NCBI RefSeq assembly: GCF_000801955.1
Contig: NZ_JSZO01000004.1
Coordinates: 62,001-126,000, forward strand
DNA from: Ralstonia sp. A12
GTDB taxonomy: Bacteria > Pseudomonadota > Gammaproteobacteria > Burkholderiales > Burkholderiaceae
Direction: 5' to 3'
DNA: 64,000 nucleotides
Part shown: piece by piece, positions 1 through 8,938 of the stretch
Numbering within the stretch: the first letter of the stretch is position 1
Layout: every line of letters begins with the position of its first letter
The notes under the pieces: model-generated
What the model was told of the DNA's origin: nothing
What the model saw: the letters and a program-made list of their open reading frames with translations, nothing else
Database searches by the model: none
Translations under genes and position numbers: made by a program

Positions 1-568
1 AGCTCTCATCCACCATCGACAGCGGCAGCGGGCGCTTCGCATGCACGTTGCCGCCGCGCGGGCCCACCCACACCAGCCGCTCCACGCACAGGCATTCGCC
101 CTCGGCTTCGTCCACTGGGGCTTCGACCACGGCGACATCGAGTTCGCCGCGTGCAATGCCTTCCGACAACTCGGGCGAGGTGCCGCACACAATGGTCAGG
201 TCCACCGATGGCCATGCCTCGGTAAAGGCCTTGAAGATGGGCGGGAAGATGGTGCCGACCAGGTCATATGGCACGCCCAGGCGCACCGGGCCCTGCAGCG
301 GGCGCGCGGCCATATCGGCCCAGACTTCGTCGTTGAGGGCGAGCAGGCGTTTGGCGCGGCCGAGGAAACGCTCACCCGCGTGGGTGAGTTCGAGCCGGCG
401 GCCGTCGCGCTCGAACAGGCGGCATTCGAAGGCGTCTTCAAGCCGCTTGATCTGCTGGCTGACGGCACCCTGCGTGAGGTGCAGCGCGTTGGCCGCCACC
501 GTCATGCTGGCGTTTTCCGCCACGGCAACGAAGGTGCGGACGAGGGTGATGTCGAGGTTCTTGGCCAT
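1..568 (-). CDS. LysR-family transcriptional regulator (C-terminus cut by window edge)
   Basis: The first 189 codons of a LysR-type regulator are read leftward from an ATG at 568-566 and run off the window at base 1. The N-terminus (MAKNLDITLVRTFVAVAE) and the following helix-turn-helix, with ALHLTQGAVSQQIKRLE at about residues 28-44, are typical of the LysR DNA-binding domain. The start of the periplasmic-binding-protein-like effector domain follows (RLGVPYDLVGTIFPP). It is divergent from an exporter gene at 674, and a palindrome lies 3 bp upstream of its start, so autoregulation and control of the exporter are likely by analogy with the family. The inducer is unknown. Confidence 0.93.
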   Translation of the reverse strand, partial: MAKNLDITLVRTFVAVAENASMTVAANALHLTQGAVSQQIKRLEDAFECRLFERDGRRLELTHAGERFLGRAKRLLALNDEVWADMAARPLQGPVRLGVPYDLVGTIFPPIFKAFTEAWPSVDLTIVCGTSPELSEGIARGELDVAVVEAPVDEAEGECLCVERLVWVGPRGGNVHAKRPLPLSMVDES

Positions 569-570
569 CA

Positions 571-621
571 ATGCATTCTAGTTGCTAATGCATGGCATCA
601 AAAACCTTCGGTTTGCTAATG
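571..621. promoter_or_regulatory. Candidate LysR operator between the divergent lysR and lysE-type genes
   Basis: A perfect 7-bp inverted repeat ATGCATT / AATGCAT with a 9-bp spacer occupies 571-593. The 9-mer TTGCTAATG within its right half recurs at 613-621, 31 bp further on, about three helical turns. A palindrome plus a half-site repeat on the same helical face is the usual layout of LysR recognition and activation sites. The assignment is by position and pattern only. Confidence 0.5.
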
Positions 622-673
622 GATTGCGGCGCTCTACAGTGGGTCGTCCATCACGTGCCCAGGGGTGCAGTTC

Positions 674-1282
674 ATGCCAGTCGACCCGCTTCCGTCCATT
701 GCACCGCTCGTGCTGTTTGCTGTGGTGTCGACCGTCTCGCCAGGCGGGGCGACGACGCTGGCGACGGCTTCAGGTTCGCAGTTCGGCTTCCGGCGCTCGA
801 TTCCGTTGATGGCGGGGATTGCCGTGGGGTTGGCCTCGTTGGCAGCCGGTGCAGCGGCGGGCTTGGCCGGGTTGCTATTGGCCGCGCCGAGCCTGTTGCT
901 GGTGATGAAGGCGGCGGGTTCTGCTTACCTGCTGTGGCTTGCGTGGAAGGTGGCGCGCAGCGGGCCACCCAATTTCAATGCCAGCGCGGCCGTGCCGACC
1001 ACGCTGCTGGGCGGCGCCTGCCTGCTGTGGCTGAACCCGAAGGGCTGGGCGATGGCGCTGGGCGCGGCCGCGTCTTTTGCAATGCTGGCGAGCGGTCCGT
1101 TGCAACTGGCTGCCCTGCTGGGCGCGACGTTCGGGCTGGCGGCGCTCGTGTCGCTGTCGCTGTGGTGTGCGGCGGGCATCGTGCTGGCGCGGCTGCTGAA
1201 GACGCCGCGCCAGTGGCGTGTGCTCAACGCCGTGCTGGGCGTGCTGCTGGCCGTCTCCATCGTGCCGATGTGGACGTCCTGA
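674..1282 (+). CDS. LysE/RhtB-family exporter
   Basis: A 202-residue hydrophobic protein with about six membrane segments, matching the size of LysE/RhtB amino-acid and small-metabolite exporters. The ATG at 674 is preferred over a GTG at 665 because AGGGG at 661-665 sits at proper ribosome-binding distance. The family's conserved SPGP(N/D) motif near the first helix is altered here to SPGGATT (residues 22-28). C-terminal features such as LLWLNPKGWAMALG match the family's second conserved region. It is divergent from the LysR gene, a common exporter/regulator pairing. The substrate cannot be told from sequence. Confidence 0.85.
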   Translation: MPVDPLPSIAPLVLFAVVSTVSPGGATTLATASGSQFGFRRSIPLMAGIAVGLASLAAGAAAGLAGLLLAAPSLLLVMKAAGSAYLLWLAWKVARSGPPNFNASAAVPTTLLGGACLLWLNPKGWAMALGAAASFAMLASGPLQLAALLGATFGLAALVSLSLWCAAGIVLARLLKTPRQWRVLNAVLGVLLAVSIVPMWTS

Positions 1283-1301
1283 ACGAGGCCAGCGACTCGG
1301 T

Positions 1302-2726
1302 TCAGCGCACCAGCAGCTTCATCATCGTCTCGAACGTCTTGCCATACGGCGCGCGGAACAGGCCCAGCCCGTTGAGGCTGGCCTGCTTGAACACCGGCTT
1401 CATCTTCGAGAACCGCTCGAACCCGTGGATGCCGTGGTACGCGCCCATGCCGCTGGCACCGACGCCACCAAACGGCAGGTCATCCTGCGCCACATGCAGC
1501 AGCGTCTCGTTGATGCACACGCCGCCGGCAATGGTGCTGGCCATCACGCGGTCCACCGTGCTGCTGTTGCGCTCGAACAGGTACAGCGCCAGCGGACGCG
1601 GCCGGGCGTTGATGTAGTCGATGGCTTCGCCCAGCGTGCGATACGGCACCAGCGGCAGCAGCGGGCCGAAGATCTCTTCCTGCATGACGCGCATGTCTTC
1701 CGTGCCGCCGGTGATGAGCGCGGGCGGGAACTGGCGTGTGTCTGCGCTGGGCGCGGCGTTGGTGAGCGGCAGCACCTGCGCGCCTTGCGTGCGTGCCTCA
1801 TCGGCCAGGCTCACCATGCGCTGGAAGTGGCGCGGACTGATGAGCGTGGTGTAGTCGCGGTTGCGCGCCATGTCGGGATACATCTTGCCGACCAGCTTGC
1901 GTGCAACGTCGATGAAGCGCTGTTCGGTGCCCGCCGGTAGCAGCACGTAATCGGGCGCCACGCAGGTCTGCCCGGCGTTCAGCAGCTTGCCGACCAGCGT
2001 GCGTTCCACCGCGCGGTCGAAGTCCGCATCGGGCCCGATGATGGTGGGCGACTTGCCGCCCAGCTCCAGCGTCACCGGCGTGAGGTTGTCCGCCGCTGCG
2101 CGCATGACGTGGTGGCCGACGTTGGTCGAGCCCGTGAACAGCAGATGGTCGAACGGCAGCCGCGAGAACGCCTCGGCAACGTCGGCATCGCCATTGATCA
2201 CGCGCACTTCATCGGCAGCAAAGTGGCGCTCGATCAGGTCGGCAAACAGCGCGGAAAAGCGTGGCGTGTATTCCGAGAGCTTCACCATCGCCCGGTTGCC
2301 CGCCGCCAATGCGGACACCAGCGGCCCGATGGTCAGGTAGATCGGGTAGTTCCACGGCACGACGATGCCCGCCACGCCCAGCGGCTGGGGAATCAGCCGC
2401 GTGCTGGCCGGGCGGAACCACAGGCTCACGCCGCGCCGCTGCACGCGCATCCAGCGCTTGCCGTGTGACAGCGCGTGCTTGATGCCGTCCACGCTGGGGA
2501 AGATCTCCAGCAGATCCGTCTCTTGCCGTGAGCGGTTGCCGAAGTCTGCGCTGACGGCCTGGGCGATGGCGCTGCGGTTGTCCATGACCAGGCGCTTGAG
2601 GCGCTCCAGCCTGTCGCGGCGTACGGACCATGCGGGCAGCATGTCGGCCTGGTGGGCAGCGCGCATGGCCTCAAAGGTTTGCTGCATGCGCAGCAGGTGC
2701 GGGGCGGGCAGGTCGGCAGGTTGCAT
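1302..2726 (-). CDS. calB: Aldehyde dehydrogenase, coniferyl-aldehyde-dehydrogenase-like
   Basis: A 474-residue NAD(P)-dependent aldehyde dehydrogenase. Catalytic Glu221 lies in LELGGKSP and catalytic Cys255 in NAGQTCVAP; the cofactor-binding stretch is VVPWNYPIYLTIGPL. The length and C-terminal INETLLHVAQDDLPFGGVG resemble the CalB (coniferyl aldehyde dehydrogenase) subgroup, which accepts a range of aromatic and medium-chain aldehydes. The start is placed at 2726 because AGGAG lies 7 bp upstream; in-frame upstream ATGs lack this. It is divergent from a GMC alcohol oxidoreductase at 3089, suggesting an alcohol-aldehyde-acid oxidation pair. The exact substrate is uncertain. Confidence 0.85.
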   Translation of the reverse strand: MQPADLPAPHLLRMQQTFEAMRAAHQADMLPAWSVRRDRLERLKRLVMDNRSAIAQAVSADFGNRSRQETDLLEIFPSVDGIKHALSHGKRWMRVQRRGVSLWFRPASTRLIPQPLGVAGIVVPWNYPIYLTIGPLVSALAAGNRAMVKLSEYTPRFSALFADLIERHFAADEVRVINGDADVAEAFSRLPFDHLLFTGSTNVGHHVMRAAADNLTPVTLELGGKSPTIIGPDADFDRAVERTLVGKLLNAGQTCVAPDYVLLPAGTEQRFIDVARKLVGKMYPDMARNRDYTTLISPRHFQRMVSLADEARTQGAQVLPLTNAAPSADTRQFPPALITGGTEDMRVMQEEIFGPLLPLVPYRTLGEAIDYINARPRPLALYLFERNSSTVDRVMASTIAGGVCINETLLHVAQDDLPFGGVGASGMGAYHGIHGFERFSKMKPVFKQASLNGLGLFRAPYGKTFETMMKLLVR

Positions 2727-3088
2727 GGCGATGCTCCTGGCAAGGGTGGACGGTTGGCGAGGTGGCGCAATCGCAAAGGAGTATGGTCGCCCAGGCAGCC
2801 TTGCGAAGCCCTGATACGGCCGCACCGTGTGCGGCATGGCGCCCTCGTACGGGCGCGCGCAGGCGCATACGCAACGCAAATTGCTGCGATGCGGCGGGCT
2901 GTCTGCCAAGTCCTGACAGGGGTTTGCACGTCATCTCCCTCGGCATTGCTGCATGACATCGAACGATGCCTCTAATGCGGGTTAGCCCGACCGTTTGAAA
3001 CAACCCATGGCGCCTAGCATGTGAGTTCGTGACCGGCAGTCAGCCGGCGGCGGCGCTCGCCCAATAAAAACCCCATCCGGAGACACCC
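2727..3088. other. Divergent intergenic region (calB-like / GMC oxidoreductase)
   Basis: 362 bp separate the two divergent oxidoreductase genes. It must hold both promoters. I see the ribosome-binding site of the aldehyde dehydrogenase at the left edge and GGAGA before the GMC start at the right edge, but no convincing -35/-10 pair, terminator or small gene. Confidence 0.5.
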
Positions 3089-4807
3089 ATGGCCAACGAT
3101 TCGCTCACTTTCGACTACGTCATCGTCGGCGCCGGTTCGGCCGGTTGCGCGCTCGCCAGCCGACTGACCGAAGACCCGGACGTGACCGTCGCGCTGCTGG
3201 AAGCGGGGCCGCATGACCATCACCTTTCGGTGTGGGTGCCGGCGGGGTGTGCGGCATCGCTGCCGTTCAAGAACAAGCGCAACTACGGGTTCGAGACCGT
3301 GCCGCAACCGGGCCTGGGCGGGCGCCAGGGCTATCAGCCGCGCGGGCGCGGGCTGGGCGGCAGCTCGTCGCTCAACGCGATGATCTACATCCGCGGTACG
3401 CACAACGACTACGACCACTGGGCCTCGCTCGGCTGCACCGGCTGGGGCTGGAATGATGTGCTGCCCTACTTCAAGCGCTCCGAAGGCAACGAGCGCTTTG
3501 CCGGCCGCGATAACGACGCGCTGCACGGCGGCAACGGCCCGCTGCACGTGAGCGACCTGCGCACCGGCAACCCGATCCCGAAGCGCTTTGTCGACGCCGC
3601 TGCTGCGGCCGGCTATCGCCGCAACGACGATTTCAATGGTCCGGAGCAGGAAGGCGTGGGCCTGTACCAGGTCACCCAGCACAACGGTGAACGCTGGAAC
3701 GCCGCACGCGCCTATCTGCACGGTGGCGACAAGACCGATGCCACCCTCAGCGGCAACCGCCGCCAGTTGACGGTGATGCCCGACACGCAGGCCCTGCGCA
3801 TTGTCTTTGAGGGCAAGCGCGCGACGGGCGTGGTGGTGGACCGAGGCGGCAGCACGCAGACGCTGAGTGCGCGCCGCGAGGTGATCGTGTCCTCCGGCGC
3901 GTTCGGCTCGCCGCAGTTGCTGATGGCCTCGGGCGTGGGCCCAGCCGAGCATCTGCGCTCGCTCGGCATTCCCGTCGTGCAGGATCTGCCAGGCGTTGGC
4001 CAGAACCTGCAGGACCACCTCGACATCATCCTGCACAAGAAGCTCTTCAACCTCGACCTGATCGGCTATTCCCTGCGCGGCAGCGCCCACATGCTGGGCG
4101 AGATCCTGCGCTACCGCCGCGAGCGGCGCGGCATGCTGGCCACCAACTTTGCTGAAGCAGGCGGCTTTATCAAGAGCCACCCCGATCTGGCCGAACCTGA
4201 TCTGCAACTGCACTTCGTGGTCGCCATGGCCGACAACCACAACCGCACGTTCAACTACGGCCACGGCTACTCGTGCCACGTGTGCGTGTTGCGCCCGAAG
4301 AGCCGCGGCGAGGTACGCCTGGCCTCCGCCGACACGCGCGAGGCACCGCTGATCGATCCGAAGTTCTTGTCCGATCCGGACGACATGAACGGCATGCTCG
4401 CGGGCTTCCGCGCGGTAAAGAACATCTTCGCGCAGCAGGCGCTTTCAGAGCTGGGTGGGCGCGAGTTGTACTCGGGAGGGATTCGCGGTGATGGCTCCGA
4501 CGACGAAGCCGTGCGCGCGCTGATCCGCCAGCATGCAGACACCATCTACCACCCCGTCGGCACCTGCAAGATGGGGAGCGCAGACGATGCAATGGCGGTG
4601 GTGGACCCGGAACTGCGCGTGCGCGGCGTGAGCGGCCTGCGCGTGATCGACGGCTCGGTCATGCCGACGCTGATTGGCGGCAACACCAACGCGCCGATCA
4701 TCATGATTGCCGAGCGCGCGGCAGACCTGATGCGCCAAGGCGGACGCCCGACGCTGAATGTGGTGATAGGTACCACGGCGCAGACGACGCCAGCCGAGGT
4801 GCATTGA
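3089..4807 (+). CDS. GMC-family FAD-dependent oxidoreductase (alcohol/choline dehydrogenase-like)
   Basis: A 572-residue glucose-methanol-choline oxidoreductase. The N-terminal FAD-binding motif is DYVIVGAGSAGCALASRL (residues 9-26); the first GMC signature contains RGRGLGGSSSLNAMIYIRG and the second contains GAFGSPQLLMASGVGP. The active-site region HPVGTCKMG holds the catalytic His488, and the C-terminus has GGNTNAPIIMIAERAADL. The enzyme would oxidise a primary alcohol to an aldehyde with FAD, passing electrons to a quinone or oxygen. BetA and AlkJ belong to this family. The absence of betaine genes nearby argues against a dedicated choline role. GGAGA lies upstream of the start. Confidence 0.92.
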   Translation: MANDSLTFDYVIVGAGSAGCALASRLTEDPDVTVALLEAGPHDHHLSVWVPAGCAASLPFKNKRNYGFETVPQPGLGGRQGYQPRGRGLGGSSSLNAMIYIRGTHNDYDHWASLGCTGWGWNDVLPYFKRSEGNERFAGRDNDALHGGNGPLHVSDLRTGNPIPKRFVDAAAAAGYRRNDDFNGPEQEGVGLYQVTQHNGERWNAARAYLHGGDKTDATLSGNRRQLTVMPDTQALRIVFEGKRATGVVVDRGGSTQTLSARREVIVSSGAFGSPQLLMASGVGPAEHLRSLGIPVVQDLPGVGQNLQDHLDIILHKKLFNLDLIGYSLRGSAHMLGEILRYRRERRGMLATNFAEAGGFIKSHPDLAEPDLQLHFVVAMADNHNRTFNYGHGYSCHVCVLRPKSRGEVRLASADTREAPLIDPKFLSDPDDMNGMLAGFRAVKNIFAQQALSELGGRELYSGGIRGDGSDDEAVRALIRQHADTIYHPVGTCKMGSADDAMAVVDPELRVRGVSGLRVIDGSVMPTLIGGNTNAPIIMIAERAADLMRQGGRPTLNVVIGTTAQTTPAEVH

Positions 4808-4865
4808 GCACCGAACAAGACGTGCCTTGACGCTGACACACGCACACCGATGGTTTGGCCGTACC

Positions 4866-5072
4866 CTGCCCTATGCGGCGCCTTGAATTTTTGTGAGCGG
4901 GCGGAAAAAGGAAGGAGGCTTGTCTGAGCGCAGCGAGTTTGCCTCCTTCCCCGCACGGCCACACAAATTCAAGGGGAAGTCGCCGCATCGGGCGCGCCTT
5001 TCTTTGCTTACTTTCTTTGGCAAGACAAAGAAAGTGAGTCAGCCCCGGCAGGGGATGAAACAAGGGATGCAC
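4866..5072 (+). repeat. Structured dispersed repeat, copy A
   Basis: About 205 bp, related to the sequences at 16014-16222 (opposite strand) and 16399-16606. It contains a long imperfect hairpin at 4881-4974 (outer arms CCTTGAATTT and AAATTCAAGG, inner arms GGAAGGAGGC / GCCTCCTTCC around the loop TCTGAGCGCAGCGAG). A second, perfect hairpin follows at 5010-5035 (ACTTTCTTTG / CAAAGAAAGT). The tail reads GTCAGCCCCGGCAGGGG. It fills nearly all of the 303-bp gap between the GMC gene and the next convergent gene, which would suit a terminator-like role. No coding potential is convincing here. Confidence 0.85.
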
Positions 5073-5110
5073 CTACAACATCAATAGATTGCCAGGCATC
5101 CCTGCCCGCC

Positions 5111-6016
5111 TTAGTTCCCCGCGCTATCCGTCGGCGTATTGAACGAGTCCCGCAGCAAATAGCTCATCGGCACTTCCAAGTTCACACCATTCGGCGGAAT
5201 CGGCTGCTGGAACCACTTCTTGTACAGCTTCGGCACCTCGCCATCGACGATCAGGCGCGTCATCGATTGGTCGATCATCTTCTTGAACTCTGGGTCCTGC
5301 TTGCTGAGCATGATCGCGTACGACGACACAAGCTGCGTCTTGCCGGCCACCGTGAAGTCCGCCGGATTCTTGGACGTGGCACGCATGCCCGAGAGCAGGA
5401 TGTCATCACCCGCAAACGCATTGGCGCGGCCATCGGCCAGCATGGCGAAGGCGCTGCGCAGGTCGTTGGCATCCACCACGCGCATCGTCATGCCGCTCTC
5501 GTTGAGCTTGCGTGCGAGTTCCGCATTGGTTGATCCGCGCGCAGCCACCACCGTCTTGCCGTTCAGGTCTTCCCATTGCTGGATGCCCGAGTTCGCCTTG
5601 ACCAGCATGCGGCCCTTGGTGATGTAGTGCGGAATGGTGAAGGCCACCTTCTCGCGCCGATCCGGCGAGTTGTTGGTCGAGCCGCACTCCATGTCGGCCT
5701 TGCCCGCGGCGATCACGTCCATGCGGGTGGCAGCCGTCACCGGCACGTACTGCACCTTCAGGTCCGGGCGCTTGAGCGAGGTGCGCAGCGAATCGATCAG
5801 CCGCGAGCAGATGTCGATCGTGTAGCCGACCGGCTTGGTGCCGTCGAGGTACGAGAACGGGATGGAATCTTCACGGTAGGCCACGTGCACCGTGCCGGAA
5901 TCGCGGATGCGATCGAGCGTCGGGGTGGAAGCTACTGCGTTGGCAGCGGGAACAGCAAAGAACGCCGCAGGAACGGCAAGCGCGGCCAGCAGCCACGTGC
6001 GCGCAGGGAACAGCAT
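5111..6016 (-). CDS. Periplasmic amino-acid-binding protein (SBP_bac_3 family), tandem copy 1
   Basis: A 301-residue solute-binding protein with a Sec signal peptide (MLFPARTWLLAALAVPAAFF, cleavage probably after the AANA). The mature part begins TLDRIRDSGTVHVAYREDS and carries the family signature VGYTIDICSRL, typical of GltI-like glutamate/aspartate and polar amino-acid ABC receptors. The start at 6016 is chosen to give a proper signal peptide; in-frame codons upstream add an arginine-rich, unlikely extension. A close paralogue lies immediately upstream at 6274-7161. No permease or ATPase gene is adjacent, so the transporter partner must be encoded elsewhere or the protein has another role. 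Confidence 0.9.
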   Translation of the reverse strand: MLFPARTWLLAALAVPAAFFAVPAANAVASTPTLDRIRDSGTVHVAYREDSIPFSYLDGTKPVGYTIDICSRLIDSLRTSLKRPDLKVQYVPVTAATRMDVIAAGKADMECGSTNNSPDRREKVAFTIPHYITKGRMLVKANSGIQQWEDLNGKTVVAARGSTNAELARKLNESGMTMRVVDANDLRSAFAMLADGRANAFAGDDILLSGMRATSKNPADFTVAGKTQLVSSYAIMLSKQDPEFKKMIDQSMTRLIVDGEVPKLYKKWFQQPIPPNGVNLEVPMSYLLRDSFNTPTDSAGN

Positions 6017-6273
6017 CGTCAAAGGTCCTAGGAGAGGGTTAGGGCTATCTGGGCACGGCTGGCCGCCTCGCTGCCCTGTCGGCGCGGCCATCTGTGCAAT
6101 CGTTTGCCGGGCCAGGCCCCGCCGATTGCGCAGAACTGGCTTGCGCGCCGTCACTCCCCCCGGGGAATGCCAAAACGTGAAGCAATGTCACGCGCCGCCA
6201 TGGGCGCGCATTATGGCCTGATTACGGGTATACCCTCAAGCACCTTGCTGGTGCATCGCTTAGAGGTGTTGCG

Positions 6274-7161
6274 TCAGTCCGCCACCTTGTCGGTCGGGAA
6301 CTTGAACGAGTCGCGCAGCAGGAAGCTCATGGGGATATCCAGATGCACGCCGTTGGGCGGAATTGGCTGCTGGAACCACTTCTTGTAGAGCTTTTCCGCA
6401 TCGCCATCGAGGATCGTGCGCGACATTGCCAGGTCGATCACCTTCTTGAACTCCGCATCGTCCTTGCCAAGCATGATCGCGTACGGCGCCACGGCCAGGT
6501 TGGAGCCGACCACTGCGTAGTCCGCGGGGTTGGGCGAGGTGGCCCGGAAGCCGTAGAGCAGCACGTCGTCCATCGCAAAGGCATCGGCCTTGCCCGCGGC
6601 CACCATGCCGAAGGCCTCGGCGTGGTCCTTGGCTTCGATCACGTTGATCTTGAGCACGCGCGCATCGGCCATCGCCCGGATCTGCCCGCCGTTGGTGCTG
6701 CCGCGCGTGGACACCACCGTCTTGTTGTTGAGGTCTTCCCAGCGGTGGATACCTGAGCTGGTCTTCACAAGCATGCGGCTGCTGGCAATGTAATGCGGAA
6801 TAGTGAACGCTACCTTCTCGCGCCGCTCTCGCGTGTTGTTGGTCGAGCCACATTCCAGATCGGCCTTGCCTTCTGTGATGGCGACGATGCGGGTGGCGGG
6901 CGTTACCGCCACGTACTGCACCTTCAGGTCGGGCCGCTTGGCCGCCACCTTGATCGCGTCGACCAGCCGCGCGCACAGGTCGATCGAATACCCCACCGGC
7001 TTGCCGCCATCGAGGTAGGAAAACGGCACGGAGTTCTCGCGATAGGCCAGCCGGACGGCGCCGGTGTCGCGGATGCGGTCGAGCACGGGGGATGCAGCCA
7101 ACGCCTGGAATGCGCACAACGCCAGGCCGGCCGCGAGCAGAGCGCGGGTCGGATGCGGCAC
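6274..7161 (-). CDS. Periplasmic amino-acid-binding protein (SBP_bac_3 family), tandem copy 2
   Basis: A 295-residue paralogue of the neighbouring binding protein. It has a signal peptide (ALLAAGLALCAFQALAA) and then VLDRIRDTGAVRLAYRENS. Both copies share ECGSTNN, REKVAFTIPHYI and the C-terminal KKWFQQPIPPNGV, so they arose by local duplication. AGGAGAC upstream supports the ATG at 7161. The 257-bp gap between the copies suggests separate transcription. The ligand is probably a polar amino acid by family; which one cannot be read from sequence. Again no membrane component is encoded beside it. Confidence 0.9.
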   Translation of the reverse strand: MPHPTRALLAAGLALCAFQALAASPVLDRIRDTGAVRLAYRENSVPFSYLDGGKPVGYSIDLCARLVDAIKVAAKRPDLKVQYVAVTPATRIVAITEGKADLECGSTNNTRERREKVAFTIPHYIASSRMLVKTSSGIHRWEDLNNKTVVSTRGSTNGGQIRAMADARVLKINVIEAKDHAEAFGMVAAGKADAFAMDDVLLYGFRATSPNPADYAVVGSNLAVAPYAIMLGKDDAEFKKVIDLAMSRTILDGDAEKLYKKWFQQPIPPNGVHLDIPMSFLLRDSFKFPTDKVAD

Positions 7162-7276
7162 GGGGGTGTCTCCTGTTTGTTTGTTCTTTTTATGCCGGGC
7201 GTGGGCGCGCGGCCCACCTACCCTAGGCGATGCGGACTTTCATCGCGCTTTCACCGGTTTTTTCTTCACCGAGCCT

Positions 7277-8938
7277 TCACACCGGCCACGCACGTTGCAG
7301 CACCGCGCCCAGTTCCTGCGCGTGCCCATCGAGCGTGCCGAACACGCGGCCATGCTGATGGTGGAAGCGGCTGGCGATGAAGCGCTCCGCGTCGTCGGGG
7401 TGGGCGTGGGCCAGCATCAGCGCGGCCTGCGCGGTGAGCGCCAGTCCCTGCGCGATGCGGCGTGCGGAGGTCTCCTGAATATCGCCCGGCTGATGCAGCA
7501 TCGCCTGCAGCGCGGCCAGTTCGGCGCGCACAGCACGGTGCCCCTGCGCACGCTCGCCAATGTCATGCAACAAGCGCAGCGCATCGTCCGGCGTGCGGGC
7601 GATGGCACGCAGCACGTCCAGGCACATCACGTTGCCCGAGCCCTCCCAGATGGAGTTGACCGGCGCCTCTCGGTACAGGCGCGCCATCGGGCCCTCTTCC
7701 ACGTAGCCGTTGCCGCCCCAGACTTCCATGGCCTCGCCGGTGGCTTCGATGGAGCGTTTGCAGACCCAGAACTTGGCGGCGGGCGTGACGATGCGCTTCC
7801 AGGCGGCGGCCAGCGGGTCGGCATCGGCACGCTCGAAGGCGTTGCCCAGCTCCATCATCAGCAAGGTCGCGGCTTGCGATTCCAGCGCGAGGTCGGCCAG
7901 CACGTTGCGCATGAGCGGTTGATCGACCAGCAGGCGGCCGAATGCCATGCGGTGGCGCGCGTGGTGCAGTGCCTGCATCAGCGCATGGCGCAGGATGGCC
8001 GCGCTGCCGATCACGCAGTCCAGGCGCGTGTGCGTCGCCATCTCAATGATGGTCGGGATGCCGCGCCCCTCTTCGCCGATGAGGATGCCCTCCGCGCCGC
8101 GGAACTCCACTTCGCTGCTGGCGTTGGAGCGGTTGCCGAGTTTGTCTTTCAGGCGCTGGATCTGGATCGGGTTCTTGCTGCCGTCATCGCGAAAGCGCGG
8201 CACGAAGAAGCACGACAGCGGGCCGTCTTCTGCGCCCATGCGTGCAACCACGAGGTGCGCATCGCACATCGGCGCGGAGAAGAACCACTTGTGGCCGGTG
8301 ATGGCGTACGTCGCGCCGCGCCCCTCGCCGCGCAGGGGCGTGGCCACCGTGGTGTTGCTGCGTACGTCTGACCCGCCCTGCTTCTCGGTCATGCCCATGC
8401 CGACGAGGATGGCGGTCTTCTGCCGCCACGGCAGGTCACGCGCATCGTGCTCGCGGGCAAAGAGACGCGGGCCCAGGTCGGCAAACAGCGCGGTCTCTTT
8501 CTGCAGCACGGGGATGCTGGCGAACGTCATCGTGGCCGGGCACAGCGAGCCGGATTCGATCTGTCCCTGCATGAAGTAGCCGGCGGTGCGCGCGGCCCAC
8601 GCGCCGGGGCGCGGCTCGGCAAACGGCAGCGCCTGCAGGCCCTGGCTGCGCATCAGGCCGAGCAGCGCGTGCCAGGCGGGGTCGAAGCGGATGGCGTCGA
8701 TGCGCTCGCCGGTGCGGCTGTGGGTGTGGAGTTCGGGGTGGTACGCGTTGGCCTCGGCGGCCCACCGCAGGGTCTCGGGGGCGCCGAGCTGGTCACCGAA
8801 GGCCGTCAAAGCGTCGGCGTGCCAGCCTCCACCCAGGCGTTCAAGTGCACGCTGCAGTGTGGTGTCAGACGTGAACGGGTTGAAGCCGCTCAGGTCCGGG
8901 ACCTGGTTGAAGACGCGGTGGGTGGCCTCGATGGGCAT
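7277..8938 (-). CDS. Acyl-CoA dehydrogenase family protein, AidB-like
   Basis: A 553-residue flavoprotein. It has the acyl-CoA dehydrogenase middle-domain signature GMGMTEKQGGSDVRSNTT and the C-terminal MEVWGGNGYVEEGPMARLYR. The N-terminal block (THRVFNQVPDLSGFNPFTSD) and the C-terminal extension are as in AidB, the adaptive-response protein of Escherichia coli. AidB binds FAD and DNA and is linked to alkylation protection, with weak isovaleryl-CoA dehydrogenase activity. The length is close to AidB (about 540) rather than to short catabolic dehydrogenases (about 380). CAGGAGA sits upstream of the ATG. No ada/alkB gene is adjacent, so the regulation is not evident. Confidence 0.88.
   Translation of the reverse strand: MPIEATHRVFNQVPDLSGFNPFTSDTTLQRALERLGGGWHADALTAFGDQLGAPETLRWAAEANAYHPELHTHSRTGERIDAIRFDPAWHALLGLMRSQGLQALPFAEPRPGAWAARTAGYFMQGQIESGSLCPATMTFASIPVLQKETALFADLGPRLFAREHDARDLPWRQKTAILVGMGMTEKQGGSDVRSNTTVATPLRGEGRGATYAITGHKWFFSAPMCDAHLVVARMGAEDGPLSCFFVPRFRDDGSKNPIQIQRLKDKLGNRSNASSEVEFRGAEGILIGEEGRGIPTIIEMATHTRLDCVIGSAAILRHALMQALHHARHRMAFGRLLVDQPLMRNVLADLALESQAATLLMMELGNAFERADADPLAAAWKRIVTPAAKFWVCKRSIEATGEAMEVWGGNGYVEEGPMARLYREAPVNSIWEGSGNVMCLDVLRAIARTPDDALRLLHDIGERAQGHRAVRAELAALQAMLHQPGDIQETSARRIAQGLALTAQAALMLAHAHPDDAERFIASRFHHQHGRVFGTLDGHAQELGAVLQRAWPV

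Noticed and set aside
3014-4279. A 421-codon minus-strand frame opposite the GMC oxidoreductase
   Set aside because: The sense strand has full GMC motifs. The antisense translation is Val/Ala/Arg-rich without domains, typical of high-GC shadow frames.
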